The notes under the pieces are model-generated. The model made no database searches and was not told the DNA's origin. It saw only the letters and a list, made by a program, of their open reading frames with translations. Shown in pieces: positions 1-10,753 of a stretch of DNA of 64,000 bases. The translations under genes and the position numbers were made by a program. Numbering within the stretch: the stretch's first letter is position 1; each line of letters begins with the position of its first letter. The DNA comes from Pseudo-nitzschia pungens (Eukaryota > Bacillariophyta > Bacillariophyceae > Bacillariales > Bacillariaceae), in the NCBI GenBank assembly GCA_037355855.1, contig CM074764.1, positions 3,534,001 to 3,598,000 on the forward strand, written 5' to 3'.

Positions 1-402
1 ATACTTGTACGGTAAAAAGCTTACCGCCACTATGGATCAGTTTTGATACAAATTTCCAGACCCATGAACCATTCAAGTTACTTACCGTACTAAGGCCTTA
101 CCTCCGCCACCTTCATCGTCCTTTTCGCTATCCATGCCACAATAGCGGGTGCAGTACTTGTACCTACCGGTTAGACTATCGATTACCAAGTACTCGCACG
201 TGCTTGTACGATTTACCAGTGTTTTACGCTCCAGAACCTTGGCTTTACGCAGCAACGGTACACATTCTTAGCAAAAACCTCTCGCCAAAAAGTTGGCTCC
301 ATGGGTATATAGCTTTCATCGAAACAACACCCCACGATCTCACTCTGTCAGAAGCGGAAAGCGTCATCATCCGCATAGCTTTGTATTTTTGGAAGTTCCA
401 AG
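1..402. other. Gene-free left edge, GTAC-rich spacer
   Basis: No coding region is supported here. The stretch is rich in short words such as GTACGGTA, CTTACCG and ACTTGTAC, which recur in nearly all other spacers of the window. It presumably contains the promoter and 5' UTR of the gene that starts at 403, but no promoter element can be assigned. Confidence 0.5.
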
Positions 403-1923
403 ATGGCGATAACACACAGCCTTCTATCTTGTTTGGCTCTCGCAGCCGCAGTCGCTTGTCTGATAGCGAAACCGGTATCTGCTGCTACCGAGTGGAACGG
501 GATCAAACGCATCTCCCAGCACGATAATCTGACGGCCAACGATTACGCTGCCAAGGTCAACTTTGGCTCTAGCTCCAACGTAGTCAACGTCGAATTGAGC
601 TTTGAGATCTCCGGTGTGAATGGAACCGTTAGCAATCGCGACAATGTGCAGGCCTATCACCAGCTTTTTCCCTACGGAGAATGCAGCACCGCAAGCGCCA
701 CCAAAACCTACCACGATGCGCTAAAATCCCATCTGCCAAGTGATGGCAACCTCACCGCCACGTATAATTCCGTCATAGAAGTGAACAAGACAGCCAACCC
801 CGAGCTGTGGGTATCGTTGGGTGGAGATACATTCGCGGAGTTCTGCCTTCGAATCTCGGTCGTTCCCAGCACAACGAACAACACAGTCTACGCTTCGTAC
901 GAGGCCGACGTGCGCGTGAGAATTCCGGATACCTACGATTCGGGACTCTTCCTCGACAACAACATTGTGCAGATGTCGAACGTGTCGACCAGAGAAAGTG
1001 TCAGCGTCGACATCGACTTCACCGTCCAGGCTTGCGTCTGCTCCGATCTCGCGAATGGGTACTACTCTTGCTTGTCCAATCCACCCGAGTTGAAGATGGG
1101 AGAGCCCCTTCGACTCTGCGTGGAACCTGCCTCGGTGCGCAACGATAACGGCACCGTATCCTACCATGTGGACTATACGACTAGTCTTATCGAAATCAAG
1201 CATGTGGACGAGTGGAAGATTACGCAGACGAGCGGAGTTGTTGGTGTTGATGGTGATGGAGTGAACATTGTTGGAGGAGGATCCTTTCGCACAGCCGTCG
1301 TGGCGAACGAAAGCGACCCAATAACCTCTGTACAGTATGTGCACACGGAACCCGAAACGTCCGGAGCTGTTCGTCGCTTCAAGGTGGTCAGCGAAAGCTC
1401 CAACTCCACCAAGGTGGTCGTCATGTCAACGGTCATGAACAAACAATTCTTTATTTATCCTCAACTCGACTTGACCACGGCGGGATCCATCGTTCTCGAA
1501 GCTAAGAGCGCAAGGAGGCGTCGCCTCTTGCCCGAAGGTATTGGTAAGGAAACCCTCGAGGCAACGATGCTGTCCCAGGTTTCTGTTCCCGAGGTTCCTC
1601 ATGCTGCCTTTGGCATGGTGTTCAAACTGGACGAGAACGACAAGGTCGACATGAACCCCCCTCCTCCACCACCACCTGGAAAAGATACGCCCAAGGCTGT
1701 TTTGGCTGGCATGGCCTCGGGAATCTTTGTGTCGCTCATCTGCATCCACGCTACTTTGTACCTGCTCGGATTCCGCATTTCATTCCAGGGTGGAAGGGCT
1801 ATCCCGCGATATTCTTCCCAGCGTGGGATGATGCAACACGAGGACAGCCGCCGCATCGTGAACGCTGGCTCCGAAGAAGATCTCGACAACGACAATAGCT
1901 TCCGTTCCGTTCGTGTCGTCTAG
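403..1923 (+). CDS. Secreted type I membrane protein, unknown function
   Basis: This is a 506-residue open frame with a real ATG. It begins with a signal peptide (hydrophobic residues about 5-25, probable cleavage after the PVSA stretch). The lumenal or extracellular region of about 400 residues carries many N-glycosylation sequons (NLT, NGT, NKT, NNT, NVS, NES, NST) and a small Cys cluster near residues 205-225. Four consecutive arginines at 371-374, followed by LL, would suit a proprotein-convertase cut. A Pro run at about 419-425 precedes one transmembrane helix (about 432-456) and a 50-residue cytosolic tail. I do not recognise the family. Coding character is good: the alternative frames inside it lack a comparable domain architecture. 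A Copia element lies 343 bp downstream and does not disrupt it. A cell-surface receptor or adhesion-type role is only a guess. Confidence 0.8.
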   Translation: MAITHSLLSCLALAAAVACLIAKPVSAATEWNGIKRISQHDNLTANDYAAKVNFGSSSNVVNVELSFEISGVNGTVSNRDNVQAYHQLFPYGECSTASATKTYHDALKSHLPSDGNLTATYNSVIEVNKTANPELWVSLGGDTFAEFCLRISVVPSTTNNTVYASYEADVRVRIPDTYDSGLFLDNNIVQMSNVSTRESVSVDIDFTVQACVCSDLANGYYSCLSNPPELKMGEPLRLCVEPASVRNDNGTVSYHVDYTTSLIEIKHVDEWKITQTSGVVGVDGDGVNIVGGGSFRTAVVANESDPITSVQYVHTEPETSGAVRRFKVVSESSNSTKVVVMSTVMNKQFFIYPQLDLTTAGSIVLEAKSARRRRLLPEGIGKETLEATMLSQVSVPEVPHAAFGMVFKLDENDKVDMNPPPPPPPGKDTPKAVLAGMASGIFVSLICIHATLYLLGFRISFQGGRAIPRYSSQRGMMQHEDSRRIVNAGSEEDLDNDNSFRSVRVV

Positions 1924-2266
1924 AAGCCCGACATAACCCCAACCTACCCAACCCCCTACCCGACTACCAAGTAGACTCAGATTCAATCACGGACTAACAC
2001 ATTTCCATACTGCGATACCAAACGCGCGTTTCCGTCTTCGAAAAGGATGGAAACAATTACCAGGAGAAAAACCTGCGGAACGAATCAATCGATCAATCCA
2101 AAATCCGTCATGAGACAGTGTCTTTGGCCAAGACCAATCCTCCCAGGACAATTGTAACGTATCGATCGTTTCGCGATACCAGTTGTAACCAACAAACAAG
2201 GCTGCTAGACCTTCTACACGTTTATTCTAATCAACTACATATTTAACATTCATATTTATCTGTTTC

Positions 2267-2745
2267 TGTTAAATTGTAACCAAAATCGGTTTTCGTTTGA
2301 CAAACCCTTAACCCTACATACATTACATATGAACGCTCACACACTGCGCGTAAAGAAAACAAAATATTTTCTACTGAGTTTACAGTACAAGAAAACAAGC
2401 AGCAGCAGCAGCAACCACTCAGTAGAATTAACAAGACAGCAACGTCGAATTCCCGACAAGGTTGTTGTCCTCACATCTTTAGTTTAACTCTGATTTGAAT
2501 ACCTTGATACTTACATCCTGCTCTTTGAGCAGCTCCCTGTAGAACTACAAGCCTAAGGTCTAACTGACTGAGCCCACAGGTAGTTAGAATAGACCTGGTC
2601 GATTCGTTCGATCGTAGTGGTAAATCCGAGACTATCGATAGAATAAACCGGCACCTCAACCGGTTTGCATGCCTTTGCTCTTGCTGCATCTCCAAGCTTG
2701 CCCTGGGATCTATCAGCTTAAACCAGTTTCAGCTACATTTTTACA
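2267..2745 (+). repeat. 5' LTR of Copia 1
   Basis: 479 bp, TG...CA termini, preceded by target duplication GTTTC. It contains a CAG triplet run and a short region starting CTCTGATTTGAATACC that is also recognisable, reversed, in the solo LTR at 38104-38512. The primer-binding site should begin at 2746, but I cannot assign a tRNA. Confidence 0.93.
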
Positions 2746-3189
2746 GATTAACAGTCGCAAGCTTATTTTAAGCTTGCAAAGCTGGAGATCTACAAACAAC
2801 ACGAACTAACAAGGAACAAGGAACAACGACGACGAAAGACGAAAGACGAAATCGACGCTGCTCTCAGTTTTAATTCCATACTGGAACATCAAGCCCCCTG
2901 TCGCAAGGCCGTTCCAGGTATTATTATTCTCCTTGTTATTACGGTTAATACGGTACAAACGGCGTCTCCAAATTCCAAGAACTGACGGAGAAAGAATTTT
3001 TTGAAATTCTTCTGCTGCTGCTGCACCTATTCCTCCAGTCACGACGAGACCCAAGTACAACATATAACCTCCCACTGATAGATCTGTATTCTCCGAATAC
3101 AGCTGTATCTTCCTCTGTATCCACCAGGCAAATATACCCTGTTCCCTTGCCGGATACACCTCCTCGGATTTATCCACACCACACGAACG

Positions 3190-3415
3190 TTGTTTTCGAA
3201 CGACAACAACGGCGTTTCGGAACACCACACGAACAACGACGGTTTTCGAACTACAAGTCCATCTATAAATTCAACACTCTGTTTTAACGGTGTTTTTCGA
3301 ACGACAACGGCGCTTTCGAACAACAACGGTGTTCCACGGTGTTTTCGAACCACAACGGTCCCCACGACAACGGCGTTTCGAACAACAACGGCGACGGCGC
3401 TTTCGAACCACAAAG
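3190..3415 (+). repeat. Degenerate tandem repeat in Copia 1 leader
   Basis: The untranslated leader between the 5' LTR and the polyprotein start (2746-3577) contains an imperfect tandem repeat built on GGCGTTTCGAACAACAAC-like units. The open frames seen here are low-complexity by-products. Its position suggests a packaging or translation-leader region, but that is inference. Confidence 0.6.
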
Positions 3416-3577
3416 CGTTCAGCAATATTTAACCTCCACTGAGTTCACGAATACAGCTGCAATAACAACTGTATTCCTCCAGGCATATTTTCTTCCTATT
3501 CTTGGATCTTATTCTATCCTTGGATCTTATCCTACTTTTGGATACTGGATCCTATACCATCGAATTTCGGATATTCT

Positions 3578-6500
3578 ATGCCATACCAAACCCGACAACG
3601 AGCTCCATTTCCTAATACCACCGAAGACACCTACCGTACCTTCCAATCTATTCAAACTGCAGCTCGCACCCGATTCAACACGAACACGATGTCCGACGAC
3701 CATGCAAGCACGAACACCAACGACGCGAATGACGCATCCACCGATGACGGTGATTCATTCTTCCCTTCGTTTGATTCGCATGTGGCACACATCCTTCGCA
3801 ACTTCCTCAACATCCACACAGAGGATGGGGATATCATCTGTGATGCACTCCGCTATGTTGGCTACACCACCTGGGGCGAATTTCGATTCTTATCCCATGA
3901 CCTCATCTCCTGTCTCCAATATGAAGACCAGCACGGCCGTCTCGTATCCATTTCCCCTGGTCATACCCTACGGCTACGCCCCATTGCTGCCTACATAAAC
4001 CACATTAAAACCACTGTCGGCTTACGAGAATCACTGGACTTCGCCAACTATAACTCCGATGCATTCCATGAATTCCGAGCCACTTATCACGCACCATCAC
4101 TCTCCCCACCTGCTCCACCCCATCAGCTGACCACCCCCCACGAACGCACACAGCACACCTCCTCTTCCCGCTTTGTCAAAACCGATGAACAACTCAAATA
4201 CGAGAACTGGATCAAACGATCCCATGATGTCACTGTTTTTGATGTTCTCAAGAATGACACTCGGTTTGAAACCTGGCTCACCGGCTTTCGTGCTCAACTT
4301 GCTGCTTATGACTTTGATGTTGATCAGTTCCTTAACCCTGAATGGGATACCTCCACTCTCGACGGCTACCATCACAAACTCTTTCAGAAACAATGCACCT
4401 TTTTCTGGGTTCTTATCCTCCGTGTCCTCAAGTCTGACCTCTCCCTCTCCTGTGTCCAAACACACACACCCACCATGGATGGACGAGCTGCTTATTTTGA
4501 GTACATTAAACTCCGTGCATCGACCTTCACTCAAGAGTTTGACATTGCCAAACAGACCCAAACCCTTCAATCCCTCAACCTTGCCTCCTGGAAGGAATCC
4601 ACTGTCAAATTTCTTACACACTGGTTTGACCAATATGACCTCTTATGCAAGATGACAGCCCCCAAGTCCCCCATGCAATATCACATGCTTCGGACCCTCC
4701 TTCTCAATGCCTGTGCACATGACGCTCATCTCAGTGACCAGTTTTCCAAAGTGCCTCTTCCTTCCACTCGTGACCTTTCCCAAGGCAACGACACTGTCCA
4801 CATCCTTAAACTCAAAACCACTCTCTTGGCTGAAGCAACACGACTGGACTCTCGTGCAACCCTCACTTTGCCCACTTCTCGGAGCACCATTCGCGCCAAC
4901 CTCCACGAAGCCTTTTCATTCCTTGACGCCTCTGAGTTGACTGATGACTTCATGGATGATGTCCAAACCTATGCTGCTTTCCGTGCCTCTCAGCCCCGTA
5001 AACCTGATCCCAGCACACGCCTTCCTGACTCTTTCTGGAAAAGTCTCACACCTGAGGGCATGACCCTCTGGCGAAAAATGAATCCTGTGGATAAACGCAA
5101 ATTCATTGCTGTTCTCAATCCCACTAAATTCCCTGACCTTCATTCCTTTTCCACCCCAACTACTAAACCTGTTGGCCGCAAAGCCTATGCCACTGACCTT
5201 CTCACTGGACCATACACTGCACCCGCATCCCTCCCGGCTTCTACCACCTTTTCTGACCCTTCTGCTTTTGATGATATTGCCTACGTTGCCTCCGATGATG
5301 TTGCCAACGATGCCTCCGATGCTTTGGTCACCCAATGGATTGCTCGCCAACACGGCTCCACTCCCACAGGGTCCTTCCAAGAACTTTCCAAACGCCACGC
5401 CACCACCAGGCAATCTCAATCCAGCAAGCCCTCCGGACACACCCAACTTCCACTTGCATCTTCCATGTCCCCTGGGCATCCCGCACGCCTCCTTGCTGAC
5501 AACAAGCCCAAACCACCTACTCAACTTGTTGCTCGCATGGCTGATGGTTCCAGTTCTGTTGTTGCTCGGTTCGATGACCCTGTTGCTTGTCAGTCCGTCA
5601 CCCATCTCCTCCAACAACATACCAGCCCCCACAACTGGTCAGCCTGCCAACACCACACTTATTGCTGCAGCCAGGGTCGTTTCTCCACTCCCAATCTTGC
5701 CATGATCGATCGTGGTGCCAATGGCTGTATCATTGGGCGCGATGCTACCCTTATTTCTGTCGATGTCCCAAAACGGTTTGTGCATGTCACTGGCATCAAC
5801 AATCATCAGATGCAGAACATTCCAATTGCTACTGCTGGTGCTTATTGCCACTCCAACCGTGGTCCTGTCATTCTGATTTTTCATGAATGTGCCTACACTG
5901 GGAAACACGACTCTATCATCTCCTCTGCTCAATTGGAAGCCCACCACCTCACCGTTGATGACAAATCCCTCAAATCTGGTGGCAAACAAATCATCTCCAC
6001 TCCTGATGGCTTTGTCTTTCCCCTCTCCATTCAACACGGGCTCCCATATCTGCGCATGCGTAAATTCACACCAGCCGAATATGATTCCCTGCCCCATGTG
6101 ATCATGACCTCTGACCAATTTTGGGATCCCACCCTCCTTGATCAAGACTACCATGCCAGTGATCCCTCATTTGTGGCATTATACCCTGACACTCTCACCG
6201 ACCTTCCTCACCCTGACATCGATCTACAGGGCAATCCTCGCAATCTCAACCCCAGGCACCCTGATTCCTCCACACAGTTTCACACCACCCTCCTAAATCC
6301 TGGTTCCTGTGTCCACTTCCACGAGTTTGTCACCGTCCCTAGCATTGACAATCCTGGCCCTTCTGTCTCTGCCTCGGCCATCGCTGCTGGTTCATTTTGG
6401 CTTCACGATGCTGACTATTTTCACAGTGAACTTCTCGCTCGCTGCGCTTTCACCGCACTCCAATCCAAAATTGACCCATCTGACGATGACATCTCAGACC

Positions 6501-9500
6501 CCATCCTCTTTGCCACCGACCAACCTCGCACGTCGGCTGCCACCCCTCATGACTTTGCTGCCCTGAAACCATTCTTTGCCTGGATTCCCATTGACAGGAT
6601 TCATGCCACCTTTCAGAACTCCACTCAATACGGTTCCCTGCCCAACAGTCCTGACGGCACCCTTTTCAAGCGGTACAAAGCACCTCAACCTGCCATGAAT
6701 GTCCGCCCCTTTAATGATGATGTCCTCTCCGATGCCATCTATTGTGACACCCCCGCCATTGATGGAGGTTCCAAAATGGCTCAACTCTTCTTTGGGCGCC
6801 TTTCCCACATCATCCACGTTGAACCCATGAAAACTACCGGTGAATTCCTTTCCTGCTTCCAGAATTTTGTTCGCACCTGGGGAAGACCACTTCGCCTGCT
6901 TTGTGACTCTGGTAAATACCAAGCCAGCAACCGTGTTCTTGACTACCTTCGCCTCCTCTGGATTCGGCTCTGGCAATCTGAACCATATTACCAACACCAA
7001 AACAAGTTTGAGCGACGCTATCAAACCTTTCTCCGCACTGTCAATCGTGTCATGGACCGCACTGGCACCCCCCCTCACCTGTGGTTCCACTGCATGCAAT
7101 ATATTGCTGGCTTACTCAACCATATCTCTGACCCCACTCTCCATGATCGTCAACCCATTTTTGTTGCCACTGGCACTCTTGGTGACATCTCTGCCTACAC
7201 CGCATTCTTTTGGTTCGAGCCTGTCTACTTCAAAGTGGATGACTCCCCCTTTGGGTCTCCCACCGAACGCTTCGGGCATTTCGTTGGCCTCGCTGATCAC
7301 GTCGGCAATGCCATGACCTTCAACATTTGGGTCCCTGACACCAACAAGATTGTCCCTCGGAGCAATGTCCGCACTGCTTTAGATGCCTCTACCCGCAACC
7401 AACGTGCTGGGACTTTCACTGACGATGCCTTCCTCGCCTGGCGTCAACACCTCAATTCCTCTCACCTACCCACTGCCTCTGGTGACACTCCGTCTCGCAC
7501 TGCGTATGATCCTCTTCCTGTCTCACCTGCTTCCTCTTCTGTTTATCGTGCCTCTGACACTTATGCCCAGATTGATGGCACATGGCAAATTGTTCCACTC
7601 AAGCACAACTATGGGGAGATGGGTGATGCACCTTTTCGTCAGGTGGTCTACACCAAAGACAAAACGGGTACTCCACGCCTTGAATCAGATTTTGGTGATC
7701 CTGAACTTGCTTATCTTGACACAAGCGTCTCACCAGCTGATCCAAGCCTTGATTACATTCCCGACACCGGTCCATCGAAGGTAGTTCTACTTGACCATGA
7801 TGGCAATCCTGTATGCAACCAACATGGGGAGCTACAAACAATTGATGCCATCCCTCCTGATGATCTCATTGGACGTTCCTTCCTCATCTCCAATCCCGAT
7901 GGCACAAGGACCCGAACCACTGTTGTCAGCATTCTTGACAAGCTCCAAACGAACCCTGACCTCATCAAGTTCAAATGCAACCACGACAATGACACTGTTG
8001 ATGACGTCATTGCATACAATGACATCATGAATCACATCCATCGTGACGAAACTCAAGAAGATGGCCCATTGTGGGCCTTCAGACGCATTCTTGGACACCA
8101 AGGTCCATTGACTCACCGTCATCCCGACTACAAGGGAAGCCTTTACAATCTATGGGTTGAATGGGAAAACATGGAACGTACTTTTGAACCACTCAACATA
8201 ATGGCAGCTGATGACCCTGTCACTGTGGCACAATATGCCAAGGAACACAACCTCTTACAAACCAGAGGTTGGAAACGACTTCGGCGCATTGTCAAACTGG
8301 CCAAACGTACCAAACAATTGGAGCGCCTCACCAAACAAGCCAAACTCAGATCCTTCAACACCAGTCCCAAATACCAATATGGATTCCAAGTCCCCAACAA
8401 TCATGAAGAAGCTGTCCAACTGGACATCAAGAATGGCAACACCAAATGGCAAGATGCCATCAAGCTTGAAATGCAACAACTCCATGAATATGACACCTTT
8501 ATTGACAATGGACTCTTTGAAGCATCCAACATTCCTTCTGGATATCAACAAATCAAAGTCCACATGATCTTCGCAGTCAAACATGATGGACGTCACAAGG
8601 CAAGACTTGTAGCCAATGGCAATCTCACAGATGTACCACTTGACAGCGTGTATGCTGGTGTGGTGTCACTCCGGGGCCTTCGCATGTGCCTGTTTGCAGC
8701 TGAACTCAACTCCCTTGATGCATGGGGCACTGACATTGGAAATGCCTATTTAGAAGCCCTAACCTCTGAAAAGGTCTGCATCAAAGCAGGTCCAGAGTTT
8801 GGTCCACTCAAAGGTCACATGCTGCTTATCCACAAAGCTCTTTATGGCCTACGATCTTCTGGGAAATGTTTTGGTGACCTTCTCGCTGCCTGCCTCATTG
8901 AACAAGGTTTTGAACGGTCCAAGAATGAAGCTGAAATCTTCATGCGTCCTGGCGTTAACAAACATGGGGAGCCTGTTTATGAATATGTGGCAACCTATGT
9001 TGATGATCTTTGTGTATGCATGTCAGAACCAAACCAATTTCTTGAAGTCCTCCAAGCTGAACCCTACAACTTCAAACTCAAAGGTTCAGGACCCATGCAA
9101 TTCCATCTTGGATGTGGTTTCACAAGAGACAAACATGGGATCCTATGTATGGATCCATCCAAATTCATCTCCAAACTTGAAACCTCTTATCAGCAGATGT
9201 TTGGATGTGCACCTAAAACAAGAGCACAGTCTCCACTTGAAGAAAATGACCATCCTGAACTTGACACATCTGACTTCCTTGATGAAGAAGACACCAAGAA
9301 ATACCAGAGCATGATTGGATCCCTCCAATGGCTTGTCACGATCGGGCGCTTTGATATTCAAACAGCTGTGATGACAATGTCCAGTTTCAGAACTCAACCA
9401 AGACAAGGCCACTTGGAACGTGCAAAACGCATCTACGGTTATGTAACAAAGTTCAAAGGATTCAAAATTCGCTTTCGCACTCAAGCTCCAGAACTCCCAG

Positions 9501-10102
9501 TTTCTGCCTCTGACAACAAGTCTCACGATTGGTCACTCAGTGTGTATGGTGAATGCAAAGAAGAACTGCCAACTGATGCACCGACACCACTTGGCAAACC
9601 TGTTGTCCTCAACCATTTCTATGATGCAAATCTCATGCATGATATTCTCTCTGGGAAAGCTGTCACTGGCATCCTGCATTTTGCAAACAAAACACCAATC
9701 ATGTGGTTCTCCAAGAAACAATCCACTGTGGAAACTGCAACTTTTGGTGCTGAATTTGTTGCAGCAAGGACATGCATTGAACAGATTGTAGACTTGCGCC
9801 AATCATTTCGATACATGGGTATCCCTGTCAAAGACACATCATTTGGATGGGGAGACAATGAAAAGCAAGTACTCAGCGCTTCATTTCCTTATGCAAGACT
9901 CCACAAGAGACACAATATCCTCACATATCACTATGTTCGAGGCATGATTGCACGAGGCTTCATCAACCTGCAACACATTGTTGGTAAGGACAACTGTGCT
10001 GACATCCTCACCAAACATTGGAGTCACAATTCTGTCTATTCCCTGATTAAACCCATCTTCAACTATGAAGGCAACACCGGTGATCTTTTCATTCAAGATT
10101 GA
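3578..10102 (+). CDS. Copia 1 Gag-Pol polyprotein
   Basis: A single uninterrupted frame of 2174 residues starts with ATG. Residues 1 to about 680 are Gag-like. The retropepsin motif is at about 708-716 (MIDRGANGC); it has Asp-Arg-Gly where Asp-Ser/Thr-Gly is usual. The integrase core has Asp near 1056, Asp in LCDSGKY near 1110 and Glu in NKFERRY, 34 residues further on. The reverse transcriptase carries the catalytic TYVDDLCV near 1807. RNase H starts near 2013 (HFYDANLMHD) and the C-terminus has the family pattern HKRHNILTYHYVR...KDNCADILTKHW. I find no CCHC zinc knuckle in Gag and no clear HHCC domain before the integrase. The intact frame and identical LTRs suggest it could still be functional, except for the protease change, whose effect cannot be judged. 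Confidence 0.93.
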   Translation: MPYQTRQRAPFPNTTEDTYRTFQSIQTAARTRFNTNTMSDDHASTNTNDANDASTDDGDSFFPSFDSHVAHILRNFLNIHTEDGDIICDALRYVGYTTWGEFRFLSHDLISCLQYEDQHGRLVSISPGHTLRLRPIAAYINHIKTTVGLRESLDFANYNSDAFHEFRATYHAPSLSPPAPPHQLTTPHERTQHTSSSRFVKTDEQLKYENWIKRSHDVTVFDVLKNDTRFETWLTGFRAQLAAYDFDVDQFLNPEWDTSTLDGYHHKLFQKQCTFFWVLILRVLKSDLSLSCVQTHTPTMDGRAAYFEYIKLRASTFTQEFDIAKQTQTLQSLNLASWKESTVKFLTHWFDQYDLLCKMTAPKSPMQYHMLRTLLLNACAHDAHLSDQFSKVPLPSTRDLSQGNDTVHILKLKTTLLAEATRLDSRATLTLPTSRSTIRANLHEAFSFLDASELTDDFMDDVQTYAAFRASQPRKPDPSTRLPDSFWKSLTPEGMTLWRKMNPVDKRKFIAVLNPTKFPDLHSFSTPTTKPVGRKAYATDLLTGPYTAPASLPASTTFSDPSAFDDIAYVASDDVANDASDALVTQWIARQHGSTPTGSFQELSKRHATTRQSQSSKPSGHTQLPLASSMSPGHPARLLADNKPKPPTQLVARMADGSSSVVARFDDPVACQSVTHLLQQHTSPHNWSACQHHTYCCSQGRFSTPNLAMIDRGANGCIIGRDATLISVDVPKRFVHVTGINNHQMQNIPIATAGAYCHSNRGPVILIFHECAYTGKHDSIISSAQLEAHHLTVDDKSLKSGGKQIISTPDGFVFPLSIQHGLPYLRMRKFTPAEYDSLPHVIMTSDQFWDPTLLDQDYHASDPSFVALYPDTLTDLPHPDIDLQGNPRNLNPRHPDSSTQFHTTLLNPGSCVHFHEFVTVPSIDNPGPSVSASAIAAGSFWLHDADYFHSELLARCAFTALQSKIDPSDDDISDPILFATDQPRTSAATPHDFAALKPFFAWIPIDRIHATFQNSTQYGSLPNSPDGTLFKRYKAPQPAMNVRPFNDDVLSDAIYCDTPAIDGGSKMAQLFFGRLSHIIHVEPMKTTGEFLSCFQNFVRTWGRPLRLLCDSGKYQASNRVLDYLRLLWIRLWQSEPYYQHQNKFERRYQTFLRTVNRVMDRTGTPPHLWFHCMQYIAGLLNHISDPTLHDRQPIFVATGTLGDISAYTAFFWFEPVYFKVDDSPFGSPTERFGHFVGLADHVGNAMTFNIWVPDTNKIVPRSNVRTALDASTRNQRAGTFTDDAFLAWRQHLNSSHLPTASGDTPSRTAYDPLPVSPASSSVYRASDTYAQIDGTWQIVPLKHNYGEMGDAPFRQVVYTKDKTGTPRLESDFGDPELAYLDTSVSPADPSLDYIPDTGPSKVVLLDHDGNPVCNQHGELQTIDAIPPDDLIGRSFLISNPDGTRTRTTVVSILDKLQTNPDLIKFKCNHDNDTVDDVIAYNDIMNHIHRDETQEDGPLWAFRRILGHQGPLTHRHPDYKGSLYNLWVEWENMERTFEPLNIMAADDPVTVAQYAKEHNLLQTRGWKRLRRIVKLAKRTKQLERLTKQAKLRSFNTSPKYQYGFQVPNNHEEAVQLDIKNGNTKWQDAIKLEMQQLHEYDTFIDNGLFEASNIPSGYQQIKVHMIFAVKHDGRHKARLVANGNLTDVPLDSVYAGVVSLRGLRMCLFAAELNSLDAWGTDIGNAYLEALTSEKVCIKAGPEFGPLKGHMLLIHKALYGLRSSGKCFGDLLAACLIEQGFERSKNEAEIFMRPGVNKHGEPVYEYVATYVDDLCVCMSEPNQFLEVLQAEPYNFKLKGSGPMQFHLGCGFTRDKHGILCMDPSKFISKLETSYQQMFGCAPKTRAQSPLEENDHPELDTSDFLDEEDTKKYQSMIGSLQWLVTIGRFDIQTAVMTMSSFRTQPRQGHLERAKRIYGYVTKFKGFKIRFRTQAPELPVSASDNKSHDWSLSVYGECKEELPTDAPTPLGKPVVLNHFYDANLMHDILSGKAVTGILHFANKTPIMWFSKKQSTVETATFGAEFVAARTCIEQIVDLRQSFRYMGIPVKDTSFGWGDNEKQVLSASFPYARLHKRHNILTYHYVRGMIARGFINLQHIVGKDNCADILTKHWSHNSVYSLIKPIFNYEGNTGDLFIQD

Positions 10103-10159
10103 TGACATCATACCCTGTTGGTAGATTGAACATGGCAAAATCAAGGAACAGATGGGGAG

Positions 10160-10638
10160 TGTTAAATTGTAACCAAAATCGGTTTTCGTTTGACAAACCC
10201 TTAACCCTACATACATTACATATGAACGCTCACACACTGCGCGTAAAGAAAACAAAATATTTTCTACTGAGTTTACAGTACAAGAAAACAAGCAGCAGCA
10301 GCAGCAACCACTCAGTAGAATTAACAAGACAGCAACGTCGAATTCCCGACAAGGTTGTTGTCCTCACATCTTTAGTTTAACTCTGATTTGAATACCTTGA
10401 TACTTACATCCTGCTCTTTGAGCAGCTCCCTGTAGAACTACAAGCCTAAGGTCTAACTGACTGAGCCCACAGGTAGTTAGAATAGACCTGGTCGATTCGT
10501 TCGATCGTAGTGGTAAATCCGAGACTATCGATAGAATAAACCGGCACCTCAACCGGTTTGCATGCCTTTGCTCTTGCTGCATCTCCAAGCTTGCCCTGGG
10601 ATCTATCAGCTTAAACCAGTTTCAGCTACATTTTTACA
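10160..10638 (+). repeat. 3' LTR of Copia 1
   Basis: 479 bp, apparently identical to 2267-2745, followed by target duplication GTTTC. It begins 57 bp after the polyprotein stop. Confidence 0.93.
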
Positions 10639-10673
10639 GTTTCACTGTCGCTTCGAACAACGGCACGATCACC

Positions 10674-10753
10674 ACACGTTTATTCTAATCAACTACATAT
10701 TTAACATTCATATTTATCTGTTTCACTGTCGCTTCGAACAACGGCACGATCAC
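10674..10753. repeat. Second copy of an 80-bp tandem duplication split by Copia 1
   Basis: This 80-bp unit (ACACGTTTATTC...GCACGATCAC) matches, without visible difference, the sum of 2216-2266 and 10644-10672. The target locus therefore already held two head-to-tail copies, and the Copia element landed inside the left one. The unit is non-coding. Confidence 0.85.

Larger units (their letters stand above)
2267..10638 (+). mobile_element. Copia LTR retrotransposon 1, complete
   Basis: Two 479-bp LTRs (2267-2745 and 10160-10638) flank a leader and one long polyprotein frame. The LTRs begin TGTTAAATTG and end ATTTTTACA. The target-site duplication GTTTC is exact (2262-2266 and 10639-10643). A purine-rich tract (GATGGGGAG) directly precedes the 3' LTR, as expected for second-strand priming. 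I see no difference between the two LTRs, so the insertion should be very young. The order of domains (protease, integrase, reverse transcriptase, RNase H) places it in Ty1/Copia. It inserted into the left copy of an 80-bp direct duplication. Confidence 0.95.

Noticed and set aside
2806..3428. Short frames before the Copia 1 polyprotein
   Set aside because: They lie in a degenerate tandem repeat of the leader and have no gag features.
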